From Impatiens glandulifera (lineage: Eukaryota; Streptophyta; Magnoliopsida; Ericales; Balsaminaceae), in contig NC_061863.1 of NCBI RefSeq assembly GCF_907164915.1, positions 29,297,258-29,361,257 on the forward strand: a stretch of 64,000 bases of DNA, in the 5' to 3' direction. Both the position numbers and the translations under genes were made by a program. Positions 21,780 to 33,250 of this stretch are shown here, one piece after another. The notes beneath the pieces are model-generated. The model ran no database searches. It was not told the origin of the DNA and saw nothing but the letters and a program-made list of their open reading frames with translations. How positions within the stretch are numbered: position 1 is the first letter of the stretch; each line of letters starts with the position of its first letter.

Positions 21780-22757
21780 TTGTTTTTGTAGTATCAATCG
21801 CGGCTCGATGCCTTTTAAGGAATGTTTCAACAGAATCCTTGTTTCCCTTTTTCCTTTTGAAGTGTCTTTCACAGCTAGTCGAAATCCGTCAGTCGACCGT
21901 TTCTAGCTTTATTTATTGACAAATGGCACATATTTTTGGATAAATAAATATTTTTTTGTTTCCCTAAATCCTATCCTTATTTATCTCTTCTCTTTTTCGA
22001 GCTTGGAATGAATATTGATCCTTTAGAATAAATTATAATGTTTTTGGATTCGAAACGTATTCGGAGGCTTGGCTTTGAATAACTTTTATGTCATTTGTGA
22101 TGATTTTTCTTTCATCAAGGAATACGATTTATTTTTATCCAACTTTTGAGATATCGGTAATAAATTTGATCTCATGTAAAAATGATTATCCATGATCATA
22201 ACCTACGAGGAAGGCGGTCAAAACCTATTCCCATTATGGTTTTGTAGGAACAACTGCAAAAACCTTTGATCGTTTGATAAAAGAGTGCAATTTATTTTTG
22301 GTTGCTTGGTCCTGAACTACATTTCTTGAAATTTTGGCTCATCACAAAAACATTTGGGAGAGACTTTCGACTTTCTGCTTTCACTGTTTATATGCCATTT
22401 TCTCTTTTTATTGTTGGCTCATTGGTATATTTGGTAGAATCGGTATATCCTTGCCTTTGCCATATGCAATCAAGATTCAGATCTTGGGTAGACAACAAAT
22501 GGTGATTTCAATACCTCAACCACTTGAGCCGTTTTTTTTCGTTCCCAGGGTATTTCTGGTAGAATCACTACATTCTGATCTTGCTTTAACAATCAAGACT
22601 AAAGTCTAAATGAGAATGAATTGTGATTTCAATACCTCAACCAACACAAGAACATTTTTTTATTCTTTTAGAGATTTTTGGAGTTTACTCCGGTTTTCTT
22701 TATGGAATTTTCATTTTTTTAGTTATTTTCTTCCCGAAGCATGAGTTTCAAACCTCT
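21780..22757. other. Unassigned DNA with a degenerate ~125-bp duplication
   Basis: No gene recognised. Two degenerate copies share GGTAGAATC (22433 and 22558) and GTGATTTCAATACCTCAACC (near 22501 and 22624). The stretch may belong to the 3' region of the gypsy element whose pol ends at 25276, since the solo LTR at 22763 interrupts it. Confidence 0.45.
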
Positions 22758-22762
22758 CATTC

Positions 22763-24734
22763 TGTTGGGTCAAATTATTTTGACTAAGTGTTGAAATAAT
22801 TTAACCATTGGAATTTTGATGATGAAATGATTTATGTATTTTAATGCCGGTGTATCGAAATCATATTTCATGAGACTTGACTCTAATGAGGCTCATTAGA
22901 CCGATTTTGGCATTAGATGCACAGAATTAGACGTGCAGTCTAACTCAACGGAGTTAGACGTGCAATCTAATGAATTCCCCAATTAGACGTGCAGTCTAAC
23001 TCGTGGAGTTAGACGTGCAGTCTAATATATCTCAGAATTAGACGTGCAGTCTAACTCAGTGGAGTTAGACGTGCAGTCTAATGTATACGGAATTAGACGT
23101 GTAGTCTAATGTATACAGAATTAAACGTGCAGTCTAACTCAGTGGAGTTAGCCATGCAGTCTAATATATACGGAATTAGAAGTGCAGTCTAACTCGGTGG
23201 AGTTAGATGTGCAGTCTATTATATACAGAATTAGACGTGCAATCTAACTTAGTGGAGTTAGACGTGCAATCTAATGTATACGTAATTAGACGTGCAGTCT
23301 AATGTATACGGAATTAGACGTGTAGTCTAACTCAGTGGAGTTAGACGTGCAGTCTAATGGATTGTGAAAGTTAGACGTAAGTCAACTCATTTAGACAAGT
23401 CTGAGGTAGAACCGTAATTAGACATGCAGTCTAACTCGTGGAGTTAGACGTGCAGTCTAATAGAACCTGAAAGTTAGACGTAAGTCTAACTCCTTTAGAA
23501 AAGTCTGAAGTAGAACCGTAATTAGACGTGCAATCTAACTAGTGGAGTTAGACGTGCAGTCTAATAGAACCTGAAAGTTAGACGTAAGTCTAACTTCTTC
23601 AGACAAGTCTGAAGTAGAACCAGAATTATACGTGCAGTCTAACTTAGTGGAGTTAGACGTGCAATCTAATGGTTTGTAACAATTAGACGTGTAGTCTAAT
23701 TGGTGAAAGTTAGACGTAAGTCTAACTCCTTCAGATTAGTCTAAAGTGAATGTAATTAGACTTAAGTCTAATCCCATTAGACCAGGCGGTCTAATGGATT
23801 TGGTTATTAGACGCGGATGTTTGATTTCATTAGACGAGGTCGTCTAACTGAAATACGTCTAATGCTATGCTTAAGTAGTATGCTTGAAGCCAGAACCCGT
23901 CTACCCACGTGCTATAGTTGTACCCTACTCCTACTCCACTTTCTAGTGAAGATCAGTACAACAACTATATGCAACCAACCAACGAATGACACGTTAGAGA
24001 ATTTCCCTCATATTACTTGTTTTGCAGGTACATCTCTGATGGAATATTCGGTGCACTACCAGTGGTGTACGACCACGATCCTTGTGCTCAGAACCTGCTG
24101 TGTACAATGGAGGCTTTCCAATGGAAGAGTGCCACGTATCATTCTAAAAGATTCGACCATTAGTCTCTGCTCAATATTTATTAAATCCTAAGGACAACGG
24201 ACGAAGCATCGAATAGTTAGCGAATCTACAATCTTGCTTGCTGATATTTTCAGAGAGAGAAATCAAGCCTTTGAATATTCATACTGTGAAGCTGCTTTCC
24301 TGATTGTACTGTGTGTGAATCAAGAGAGAGCTAGAATCAAAAACACCTTTAGTTGAGTGATATTCTTCATCTTGTGAATTGAACAGAGTGTGTTCTGTTC
24401 AATAGTGAGCTAAGTGTGTGCAAACTGTATTTGATTCGAATCATATTATAGTGAATCCTTCCGGTGGTTGGAAGAAGGGGTGACGTAGGAGAGTTTCTCC
24501 GAACATCCATAAACAAAATGCTGTGTTCTTTCATTTCTGTCATCTTTTCATTTTTCATCTTGAGCTTCAAACCCAAGTAAACAATTTTGTCTTGAATCTG
24601 TTTCAAGTGTTTACAAAGGTTTGCGTAGAATAGAAAGCGAATTAAATCCTTAACAAGATTTCTTTCAAACCGTTTTTCATAAGAGTTCATCAATAGCCAG
24701 ACCCCCGTCACTATCGATAAAGCCGATCCTATCA
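22763..24734 (+). mobile_element. Solo copia LTR with perfect 5-bp target duplication
   Basis: Starts TGTTGGGTCAAATTATTTTG and ends CCGATCCTATCA. It is flanked by CATTC at 22758-22762 and 24735-24739, so it is a single insertion reduced to one LTR by LTR-LTR recombination. It matches the 3' LTR at 46132-47947 over both ends. A TATA-like TATTTATTA lies near 24175, and a structured leader motif at 24456-24516. Open frames inside it (for example 23817-24191) are not genes. Confidence 0.93.
22922..23840 (+). repeat. Palindromic tandem array in the solo LTR
   Basis: Dozens of TTAGACGTGCAGTCTAA units (arms TTAGAC / GTCTAA around GTGCA) with spacers such as CTCAGTGGAG and TGTATACGGA, then longer composite units with GTTAGACGTAAGTCTAAC and AGTCTGAAGTAGAACC. 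Confidence 0.9.
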
Positions 24735-27725
24735 CATTCTTTAAGAAAAGTAACGACGATGTGTCCTTTTTGAATTTGAGGCTCTGGACCTCACTTATAT
24801 GAGGTTTATTCAGGTTCTTTTCTTCTAAAACCTTCAATGGAGGGTTACTATCAGGATAATCGCCTACAAAAAAATAGTTTATGATCGATATCTCTTGAAT
24901 TGGGTTTATTGTGAAATTCACAGTTATGTTTCTAAGATTATCACTCGAAAGGAAGCGATGCTCTTGGCTTTGTCCTTACTTGTTTACTAAAATTCGGAAA
25001 ATCGACTCTAGGATGGGATCAAGGTTTTCTTCCCTTCTCAAAAGATTTTCTTTCTCTTGAGGAAGGGACTTGGGAGTTTTATTTATGTATGTGAGACCGG
25101 GCTCGCAAACATGCATGTTGCCTACGTATCTTATTTTCTTTATTTTTACACTAATAAAAATCAAGTCTGTATATTTTGGATATGAGTGCCTTGTCCATGT
25201 TACGAGTTATACAAAACTTAGAATTGGATTCTGTTGAGATAAGCTTCTTTCAAGGTCAAGCTTTAAACCATTCTATTACACAAAATATCTTTTAAGTGCA
25301 TCGAGATTTCTTGGCGTAATAAACTCTTTACCTTCTAGATTAGATAAGCAGACATCTCTTCCAAAAAGGATTTTCTTAAGTAGGAAGGGTCCTTCCCATT
25401 GGGGTCAAAACTTGCCCCTAGGGTCTAGGATTTCCCATGTTCATTTAAGAACTAGATCACCTTCTTTGAGGTTTCTAGGTTTTACCTTCCTATTGAAGGT
25501 GTCTAACATACATTTTTGGTAGTCTTGGGTTTTACACAAAGCGTTTAACCTTATATCCTCAATTAACGTTAGTTGATCATATCGAGATTTGAGCCAGTCT
25601 TCTTCTATGACATGACTCTCTTAGATTTGGAATCTTAATTTCAATGGGTTGTACGACATCCATGTTGTAAACCAAATAGTAGGGAGTTTCATCCGTCGAT
25701 GTTCGAGCGGTTGTACGATATCCCCACACTATACATGTTGGTCATCTTTTTGATGATCCTAATTATGTTTTTGTTTGTCGCTTGACCGTACCATTGGTTT
25801 GGGGTCTATAGGGCGATAATTTGTGATGCTTGATCTTGAAGTCGTCGAGCAATTACAACACTCTTCCTTGGAAGTGTCAACCATTGTCTGAAATCAGGGC
25901 ATGAGAAACTCCATATCTAGCAATGATGTTAGTTCAGATGAACTTTACCACTTGAGATGATTTCAAAACTTTTTAGGAGGCTACATCAACCCATTTGGTG
26001 AAGAAGTCTATGGCGACGAGTATGAACTCGTGTCCATTTGACGCGTGGGGATAGATTTTTCCGATTATGTCGATGCCCCATGTAGAAAAGAGCCAAGGGA
26101 TTTCATCTTGTAAAAAGTGAGGTCGGTGTATGTTTTATGTTAACATAGATTTGTCACTAATGACAACTCCTTACATAACTCAGACATTCTTGTTCGAGGT
26201 TTTGCCAATAATATCCTAAACGGAGTATTTTCTTGGCTAAAGCACTTTCGTTCATGTGTGAGCCACATGTCCCTACATCTACTTCTTCCATGATTTTCTT
26301 GAATTCAGGATTATCTATTCAAAACATGTTTTGACTACTGAAAGATCGTTGGTAGAGCTTGTTGGTAATACAAGCGTAGTTGGTGGAATACTAGCGCAAT
26401 GCCCGTCGTTCCTTAACTTAGAAGTGGAAAAGATATTCTCCATAGTCAATGTACTTTCGGAGAGTATCGTACAAGGTTTAACAACATTCTCACAAGAAGT
26501 GACTACTCCTGATTCTAAAGCAGGTCGTTGCTTTTGTCATATTTTTAGCGGTTTGACTTTGATTATATCGGGAATTTGATTCATGACTGCCAAAGTAGCC
26601 AAGGCATCCGTAAAGCGGTTTTGGCTTCTAGGTGCATGAACAAATTATGCTTAATAAAATTTGTTCATGAGTTTGGTCAAGTGGGCATGATATGGCTTTA
26701 GGTTTTTCCCTTTCACTTTCCATGTGCCATTGTCTTGGGATATGACAAAGTTAGAGTCATAAATGACTTCTAGCTTAGTTTCGCCTTTTTCGTATGCCAA
26801 CACCCAAGAGGCATGCGTCGTATTCAGCCTCGTTATTAGTGATGAGATATTTAGTTTTATGGATATTGAGTTGTACGTCCCTTTCGGGTCAGCTAACAAA
26901 ATATCAATTCTTTAACCCTACTTTCCAGAAGCTCTGTTAAATATCAGTTTCCATGTGTCTAATGTTATACTCATAATTGCCCTGTTGGGGAATTCATGTT
27001 AGTCTTTTGACTCAACAATGATGGATTGGTCAGCAAGGAAGTCTACAACAATCCTTCCTTTGATGGAATTATGTACCATGTTGGCTATGTCATATATTCA
27101 GATAACATCATCATCCATTTGGCTAGCCTTAGTGACAAAAGAGTTCATTGGAACAAGAAATCGATCGGGTCTAGTCTTGATACCAACTTGATAGGGAGGG
27201 CTTGCATATAATATCCCAATATTTTGGTGACTCATGTTAAGGCCCAATATATTTTCTCAGCTAAAGTGTAATTAAGTTCACACTCAGTCATCCTTTTAAT
27301 GATGTAGTATACAAGCGTTTCGAGTGTTTCCTCGTTTTCTTAAGCCAATAGGCTTTCCTTGGCTGTGTCTGTTATAGTAAAGTATAAAATAAGAGGAATG
27401 CCGACTTTGGGCGACATGAGTATGGGAGGGGATTTTAAATAATCCTTGATTCTATCAAATTCTTGTTGAAAGTCTTCATCCCACACAAACTTTTGGTCTT
27501 TTTTCCTTAGCTTAAACATCGTATCGGATGTCATGGTAAGCTTACTGATGAATCAACTAATGTATTGGATTTTATCCAAAAATCTTCGAACCTCTCTTTC
27601 ATTTCGAGGGACCAGCATAGCCGTGATTGCTTCAATCTTAGAGGGATCGGTTTCGATGCACCTCTATGTGATTAAGAAGCCTAACATTTTACCTATTGTA
27701 CAGGAACACATTACCGTATGTGCAT

Positions 27726-29007
27726 TGATAGAAAAATTAAGTAAGTTAATTTTCAAACCGGCCACACATTACGATTTTTGAATATTTATTCTAAATAATC
27801 AAAAAGGGAGAAATTGATAGAAAAATTAAGTAAGTTAATTTTCAAACCGGCCAGAAAACTAAACTACTATTAAATCTTATGTGCAGGAACAGATCGACTC
27901 GTATAAACCGGCTGGAGACTGCATAAACCGGATAAAGAACATATCAAAGTAATCCGACTCCAGATGATCAAGTCATGATCAAGAGGAACCGGCCTCAACA
28001 TTCTCAACAGACCGGCTAGCAAAGAAAAGTTTACATCCAAGCCGGATCATACTATGAAAGAGTCAACCGGAAACTAAAAATTACAAAGATGACGCAATAT
28101 GACGAAATAGACGTGTCTTGGAGAAATAAAAGAAGATAAGATCCGGATCAGAAGCATGTGATAAAGACAATGATGAATCACTGATTCGACTCAAACAGCC
28201 GGAAGGTGCATGCGTGACATGTGTCTAAATCTGAAATCCGTTTACGTCATTCATACCTGAGAGGTATATGCATGCTTGCCAAGTGTCAGGAAGTTGAAAC
28301 GTGCAAGCAACCTCTCTGAACCGGCGTGACTCTGAACTGACCAATCCCACGGTGAGAGAAGAAAGTGACCGTTGGGATCTTCTTCACTATAAAAGGAAGA
28401 CGAAGTGACCTCATTAACAACGTTCGGAAATATATTAAGAGAGAGAAAGAAATCTCACGCGCGATCCAAAATTTGTTGTCTCATTTTACCGAAAGCTTTA
28501 TTGTGCTATATTATTGTATTACATCAATAGTGAGTTGGTGTAACTGGCGAGTAGCGAGTTAGGCTCGACCGGCAGTGTAATTGTTGTAACTTTGAAAGAT
28601 AGTGGAGATCCTTCTCATAGTCTGAGAAGAAGGGGTGACGTAGGAGGATTTGCTCCGAACATCCATAAAAAATCTTGTCTCGTGTCTCTACATTCATTTC
28701 CTGTTTATTTATTCTAAAACCGAAATACATTAACCAAAACATAACCCTATCCCTATAAAATCGGTCTATACAAACTCCTTAAACCGATCTTTCATAAATC
28801 TCATCGAAGTCGCGTGCGTTGCTTCAGACTGAAACAAACATTTCCGCCCTTGAACCCGGTTCAAAAGTCTGTGACAGTTTGCGAAGTGCTGAGAACGGTT
28901 GTAGTATTTAACCGGACTATCACCAAATTGTGTTGTGTTGTGTAAGCGGCTACCCTTCCAGAAACCGGAAACACCCCGGTCCTCCAAGGGCGTCCCCGAT
29001 CCTAACA
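27726..29007 (+). mobile_element. Internally deleted copia element with target duplication TGCAT
   Basis: From 27726 the first ~53 bp of a TGATAGAAAAATTAAG-type 5' LTR are joined directly to the last ~35 bp of an internal region with a polypurine tract (CAAAAAGGGAGAAAT, about 27800-27814), followed by a complete 3' LTR at 27815-29007. The whole unit is flanked by TGCAT at 27721-27725 and 29008-29012, so the deletion happened within one inserted element. It belongs to the same family as copy A (LTR end CCGATCCTAACA). It lies inside the gypsy RT. Confidence 0.92.
27815..29007 (+). repeat. 3' LTR of the deleted copia element
   Basis: 1193 bp; starts TGATAGAAAAATTAAG directly after the PPT and ends CCGATCCTAACA before the target duplication. 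TATA box TATAAAA at 28388-28394; structured leader motif at 28609-28670; second hairpin near 28849-28868. AACCGG-rich. The minus-strand open frame at 28524-28742 is a chance frame. Confidence 0.92.
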
Positions 29008-29560
29008 TGCATTTCTTTAGATTGAGTCGTAGATGATATTTTATGATCAGTTGTAGGAATTTTTTGAGGTTTAGGACATGTACTTCTCGATCCTTCGATT
29101 TGAAAATCATGTCGTCGATATATACTTCCACTTCTTTGTGGATCATGTCATGAATAATCATGGTGAATGTCCTTTGATAGGTGGCTACCGTGTTCTTAAG
29201 ACCGAAAGGCATGACCCTATAGTAGAAGGTTCCAACCTCTATTATAAACATGGTATTTTCTTTGTCTTGCGGGGACATCAGGATTTGGTTGTATCCTAAA
29301 AATATGTTCATGAATAACAACAATTCATGACTGACAACATGATCGACTAGTATGTCGACGTGTGGTAGTAGGAATCGATCTTTAGAGTTGGCTTTGTTTA
29401 GATCCGGATAATCTACACACATGCGTAATTTTCATTATTTCTTCAGGACAAAGACTACATTGTTTATCCAGGTAGGATATTCCATAACTCGAGAAATTCA
29501 ACTTCGAGTTGCTTTCGGACTTCCTCTCGGATTTTATTCACGATTTCCTCTTTCATCCTT

Positions 29561-30767
29561 CTGAGCTTTTGCTTTACTAACTTAACATCAGTATATAGAG
29601 GAATGTGATCTTGTGTAATCTTGGATCAATGCCTGACATGTCCTTGGATCAATGCCTGATATGTTCTTGGGAGTTTAAACATTGACCAATTAGTACGAGC
29701 TAAGGATCGTCAACCTTTTTTAAATTGATTTCGATTGTCTTTTCTGTGGAAGAGACAATCTCATCCTCAGTTTCTAAGAAGTGCTTGGTTTCAAAATTTA
29801 AGTCAGAGTAAAAGGAAAGATCATTTTTACTCATAGACTTGAAGTCTAGTTCTTGTGTTACATTAAGGGATTTATTATATATAAGAGAAGATGATCCAAC
29901 ACGATCATTATTCTTAGGTTTCTTACAATATACAGTATTGAACATCTCTATACACATAAGAGGAGAGAGTTCTACTTTCATTGATCATAGTATCGATTGA
30001 TGAAAGGGAGTCGGTTTCTTGAGAACTAAGAAAGCTAGATTCTTGAGCTTAAGCAACTATCTTGGGAATAGAGCCATTATTTTGCAAGGCATCACACCAA
30101 TAGTCTGTTATTCTCCTACTCACACAATTAGAAGGGTTAGGATTATGAGGACAATGTGAAAAGATTTCTAGACCTGTAAAAACGTCTTTGTAAATCTATA
30201 TTGGTAAAGGGTTTAGGGAAGTCAAAGCATAGGGTTCTTTGTCCCTCACGGATGAACTGTGCATTCAAGGTTGGTGGAACAACTATGTGTCGTTTGGATA
30301 TCCTTTCCTTTCGGATTTCTTTGAATCCTGTAGGGAAGTATCCTAGACAGTTCGATCCATGTTACAACATGGTTGCAAGTCTGACGTCATGCCTTTGGCG
30401 TCTAGGTCTAAGACCATGCCCGAGTAATATCCTGAGGGGAAGCTAAACATACTAAAGTCAGGGTGTTTGGATGAGTCTTTACCTTCTAAGACGATTGGAT
30501 ATATCTCAAACCCGCTTAGTTCAACCTTAAGGGTGTCAATTTTGGTAGACCATATGACTACTATGATGTCAGTTGTGTCGTTGACTATGACGACTTGGTC
30601 ATTGGAGATGAACCTGAGCTTTTTATGTAGGGTAGAGGCTAAAGCCTTGGCTTGATGAATTCATGGTCTTCCTAAGATCAAGTTATGTGAATGTTGCATG
30701 TTGATGACACAAAATTAAACTTGAAAATGGATGTCGACCACTCGAACGGTGCACTTGAAGCAACCCA
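29561..30767 (-). other. gypsy protease-to-RT linker, degenerate
   Basis: On the minus strand 29981-29700 is open and acidic (KTIEINLKKVDDP near its end), as expected for the poorly conserved linker between protease and RT in such elements. Nothing else recognised. Confidence 0.45.
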
Positions 30768-31265
30768 TTATCTCACGATGAGAGCTGTCAAAACCTTTAA
30801 CACACAAGTTAGATTATATGATCTTATCTCGGGATAGCGTATCTTCTTAAGAGTCTGCCAATGACATATGTTGAGAACGTATTCATTGTATATTAAGACC
30901 ATCAAAACGATCTTTCCCTCAATTTTCTTAGAAATGTAGAGGGCTTTGTCATGATTTATTTTGGCTGAATGAAGATCCTTGTCTTCAAAGCCAATCATGT
31001 TGTGTTGCGAACTATCGAATATGATCTCTACTATTTCTTATGGGGTAGTGTTGGTAGAGACGTTACCCTTGATTAACTCATTGAGAACTGTTTTACTGTG
31101 CTCGATAGAGTACATCATGATTTCCCAAATGAAAATGTTAGCATTAGTCATTTTCAGTTTATTTAGGAGACTGTCTCCTAGATTAAGAGCTCTAGGCTTA
31201 TCTTCCCTTCTAGTTCCTACTGGAAGTTGGGAGGTGGATGGCACGTTGGCTAGTGTAGTTTTCAT
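30768..31265 (-). pseudogene. gypsy linker and protease, active site lost
   Basis: The first part (ANIFIWEIMMYSIEHSKTVL) matches the segment that precedes the protease in plant gypsy elements. The protease part reads HDKALYISKKIEGKIVLMVL then IYNEYVLNICHWQTLKKI. The family normally has an Asp-Asn/Gly-Gly/Ser triad here, and the catalytic Asp appears replaced by Tyr. Inactive. Confidence 0.6.
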
Positions 31266-31559
31266 GAAACTAGTTTGGAAATCCGTTTCACCACGTGTTG
31301 CTGTGATTTCTATCGAGGCGTAGACGTGGACAATCGTTTTTTATGTCCACCGTTCAGAAGTCTCACTAGAACAGGCTTTGGACTACTCTTTGGGCTAGAG
31401 ATTGATCATGTTGATTTCTAATTCGGTGTTATGCATTAGGTTTAGTAACACGTTAAAGCAAAAGAATGTTTCATTAGTGGTGAGCATATTGACTTTGTGA
31501 TTCGATAACGGATTCTTTTCTATTTCTGGCTTGGTGATCATGTTCTGATCGATCAAGTC

Positions 31560-32590
31560 CTAGAATATGTTTTTCTATTGCACTACAACTGTTAGTAGCG
31601 TTGCCATTTGCTTGGTGGTAGTCACACAAAGCATTCTTATACTTTCCCAAGAATGGTCTGTCTATTCTTAGGGAGAGGGGTTTAATGAGATTATTTTCCT
31701 AAAGAATCTTCATCACCTAACTCAAAGGCATTCCCAGTTCGTCAAAGACTCTAAGGGGCCTAGGTGCCTTTGGAGGTGTATTTTTAGTAGGAGTGGTGGT
31801 ACCTACCTTAGGTTGTGGAGTCTTACTTGGGTTTGTCTTTTGAGGCGATTGATCCTTCGAAGGAGTGGTTACCTAGTGCACTTCAGTCTTTTCTTTTCTC
31901 GGGAAATGACTTAAGAGTGGGGTAGCTTTGATTGCTTTTCCCTCTTTCTTTTGTTTCTCGATAGCGTCATCGAGTTTATTGCTAGTTTTTAGCAATTTCT
32001 TCATAGTCTAGAAGGTTTTGATGGCGAATACAACAAAATATCATTCATTAACATTTTCCAGAATCATATCGATTTGTCACTGTTCGCTTGGGAAGGAATC
32101 GATTTTCTTGGCGAAAACTTTCCATTTTTTGATAAACACATAGAATTTCTCCTTTTCTCCATGTTTGATTTTCTTCAACCTCTTTTTTGGTCGATCGAGG
32201 TTGAGATGCATTAAGAAGCGTTCTATGAACACTGCATCTAGTTCTTCTATGCTTTGTAGATATATTATCTTTTGCTGGTGATACTAGCGTAGAGCATCAT
32301 CATCAAGATACTAGGGCAATAAATGGAGAACAATAGGTTTTCCAAGTCACAATGGTGTCATTGCGGAAGCGTACATTTGAAAAGATAGACAAATCTCTTT
32401 TTCCTATGTACTTAGATAGAGTTGGAAGTTTGACGCCTAGAGGAAAAACTAATCGTTCTACAACTTTCTTGGCGTCTTTATAGTCATGTTGTTTTTTAGT
32501 GCTTTTGCCCTTTGTTAACTTGTTTATCTGGGCTTGCATTTCTTCTTTTATGGCTTGAACTTGAGCCATATAGAATTCATATTCCGTTAG
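31560..32590 (-). pseudogene. gypsy gag
   Basis: Minus-strand pieces of a retrotransposon gag: MAQVQAIKEEMQAQINKL at the start, a core segment (KHGEKEKFYVFIKKWKVFAK) characteristic of plant Retrotrans_gag domains, a Pro/Lys/Thr-rich linker, and a CDYHQANGNATNSC motif that resembles the Cys/His motif at the end of Tat-type gag. Several frame changes and stops. Confidence 0.65.
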
Positions 32591-32649
32591 TGGTGGTTAA
32601 AAGAGGTTATTCACGTTCAGTCTAATCCTCTTCTCATGTGCAAAGACTT

Positions 32650-33250
32650 ATCTACATGCCAATCTGAGAAGTTTTCAATGAAGTGGTATTCCTCTTTTCG
32701 CGAATGTTCCCGGCATGTGAAACATGCCGCTTGGATTTTCTCTACTTCTTTGATCATGTTCCGCCAATAGTACCTCTATCTTTACACAACCCTGTACAAG
32801 CTAACGTTTGTCCCGCAACACCTTTTATGCAAGTCGTGGACTATGTTTGTGGCTTGATTCTTGGTGACGCATTTTTACAATACTTCTCTTTGCCCTCTAT
32901 GATGCAGGGCTCCTTGATACATGTAGTACTTTCTAAGTTTGTTGAGATTAACGTAGTCAAGACTTCTCATCTAGTGAGGGAGACGATGATGGGTGTTCTC
33001 CAGTCTTCCTCCTCTTCTTGTGGTATTACCTGCAGGACTGTACAGGGGAGTTTTTGATCACTGAGATTCGTGAGTTCGGGTAAGATGATGAAATTTGTTT
33101 TCCTATGGTCCTAGGGAGATGATTAATTCCTCATTGTGTACCCATGTAGTTAGGACAATATCCTCTACGGAGTCTTCATTGAGCTTTTTGACTAATAGGA
33201 CGGGGTTAATGGGATCGAACATAACCGTGATTGCTTGGTTAGGAAATCGA
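32650..33250 (-). pseudogene. gypsy integrase N-terminal fragment out of place
   Basis: On the minus strand, in changing frames, I read EEDWRTPIIVSLT, then RKYYMYQGALHHRG, then an HHCC-like stretch (DLHKRCCGTNVSLYR ... RYYWRNMIKEVEKIQAACFTC). This is the RNaseH-to-integrase linker and zinc finger of a gypsy element, but it lies upstream of gag of the surrounding element. It is probably a piece of another element or a rearrangement. Confidence 0.45.

Larger units (their letters stand above)
25276..29560 (-). pseudogene. gypsy pol: RT, RNase H, second RNase H, integrase
   Basis: Read on the minus strand and split by the insertion at 27726-29007. RT: MCVDYPDLNKANSKDRF, FYYRVMPFGLKNTVATYQR, and YIDD in the active site, but the first catalytic Asp motif reads FMNIFLGYNQ, an Asp-to-Asn change. 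RT continues after the insertion (GKMLGFLITWRCIETDPSKI; FVWDEDFQQEFDRIKDYL). RNase H (MTECELNYTLAEKIYWAL) is followed by the second RNase H (26899-26540: KGETKLEVIYDSNFVISQDN, PRSQNRFTDALATLA). Integrase has a zinc finger with GYYW (CGSHMNESALAKKILRLGYYW region), the core (IYPHASNGHEFILVAIDFFT; SDNG) and a C-terminal DPRGKF...WEGPFLLKKIL, ending DALKRYFV at a TAA at 25276-25278. Many stops; inactive. Confidence 0.87.

Noticed and set aside
23817..24191. 124-codon plus-strand frame
   Set aside because: Lies wholly inside the solo LTR U3 and has no family features.
24367..24921. 184-codon minus-strand frame
   Set aside because: Spans the LTR end and the target duplication, so it cannot be an old gene; no domain seen.
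30201..31323. Plus-strand frames in the gypsy region
   Set aside because: Opposite strand of the decayed gypsy polyprotein and linker; no independent family resemblance.
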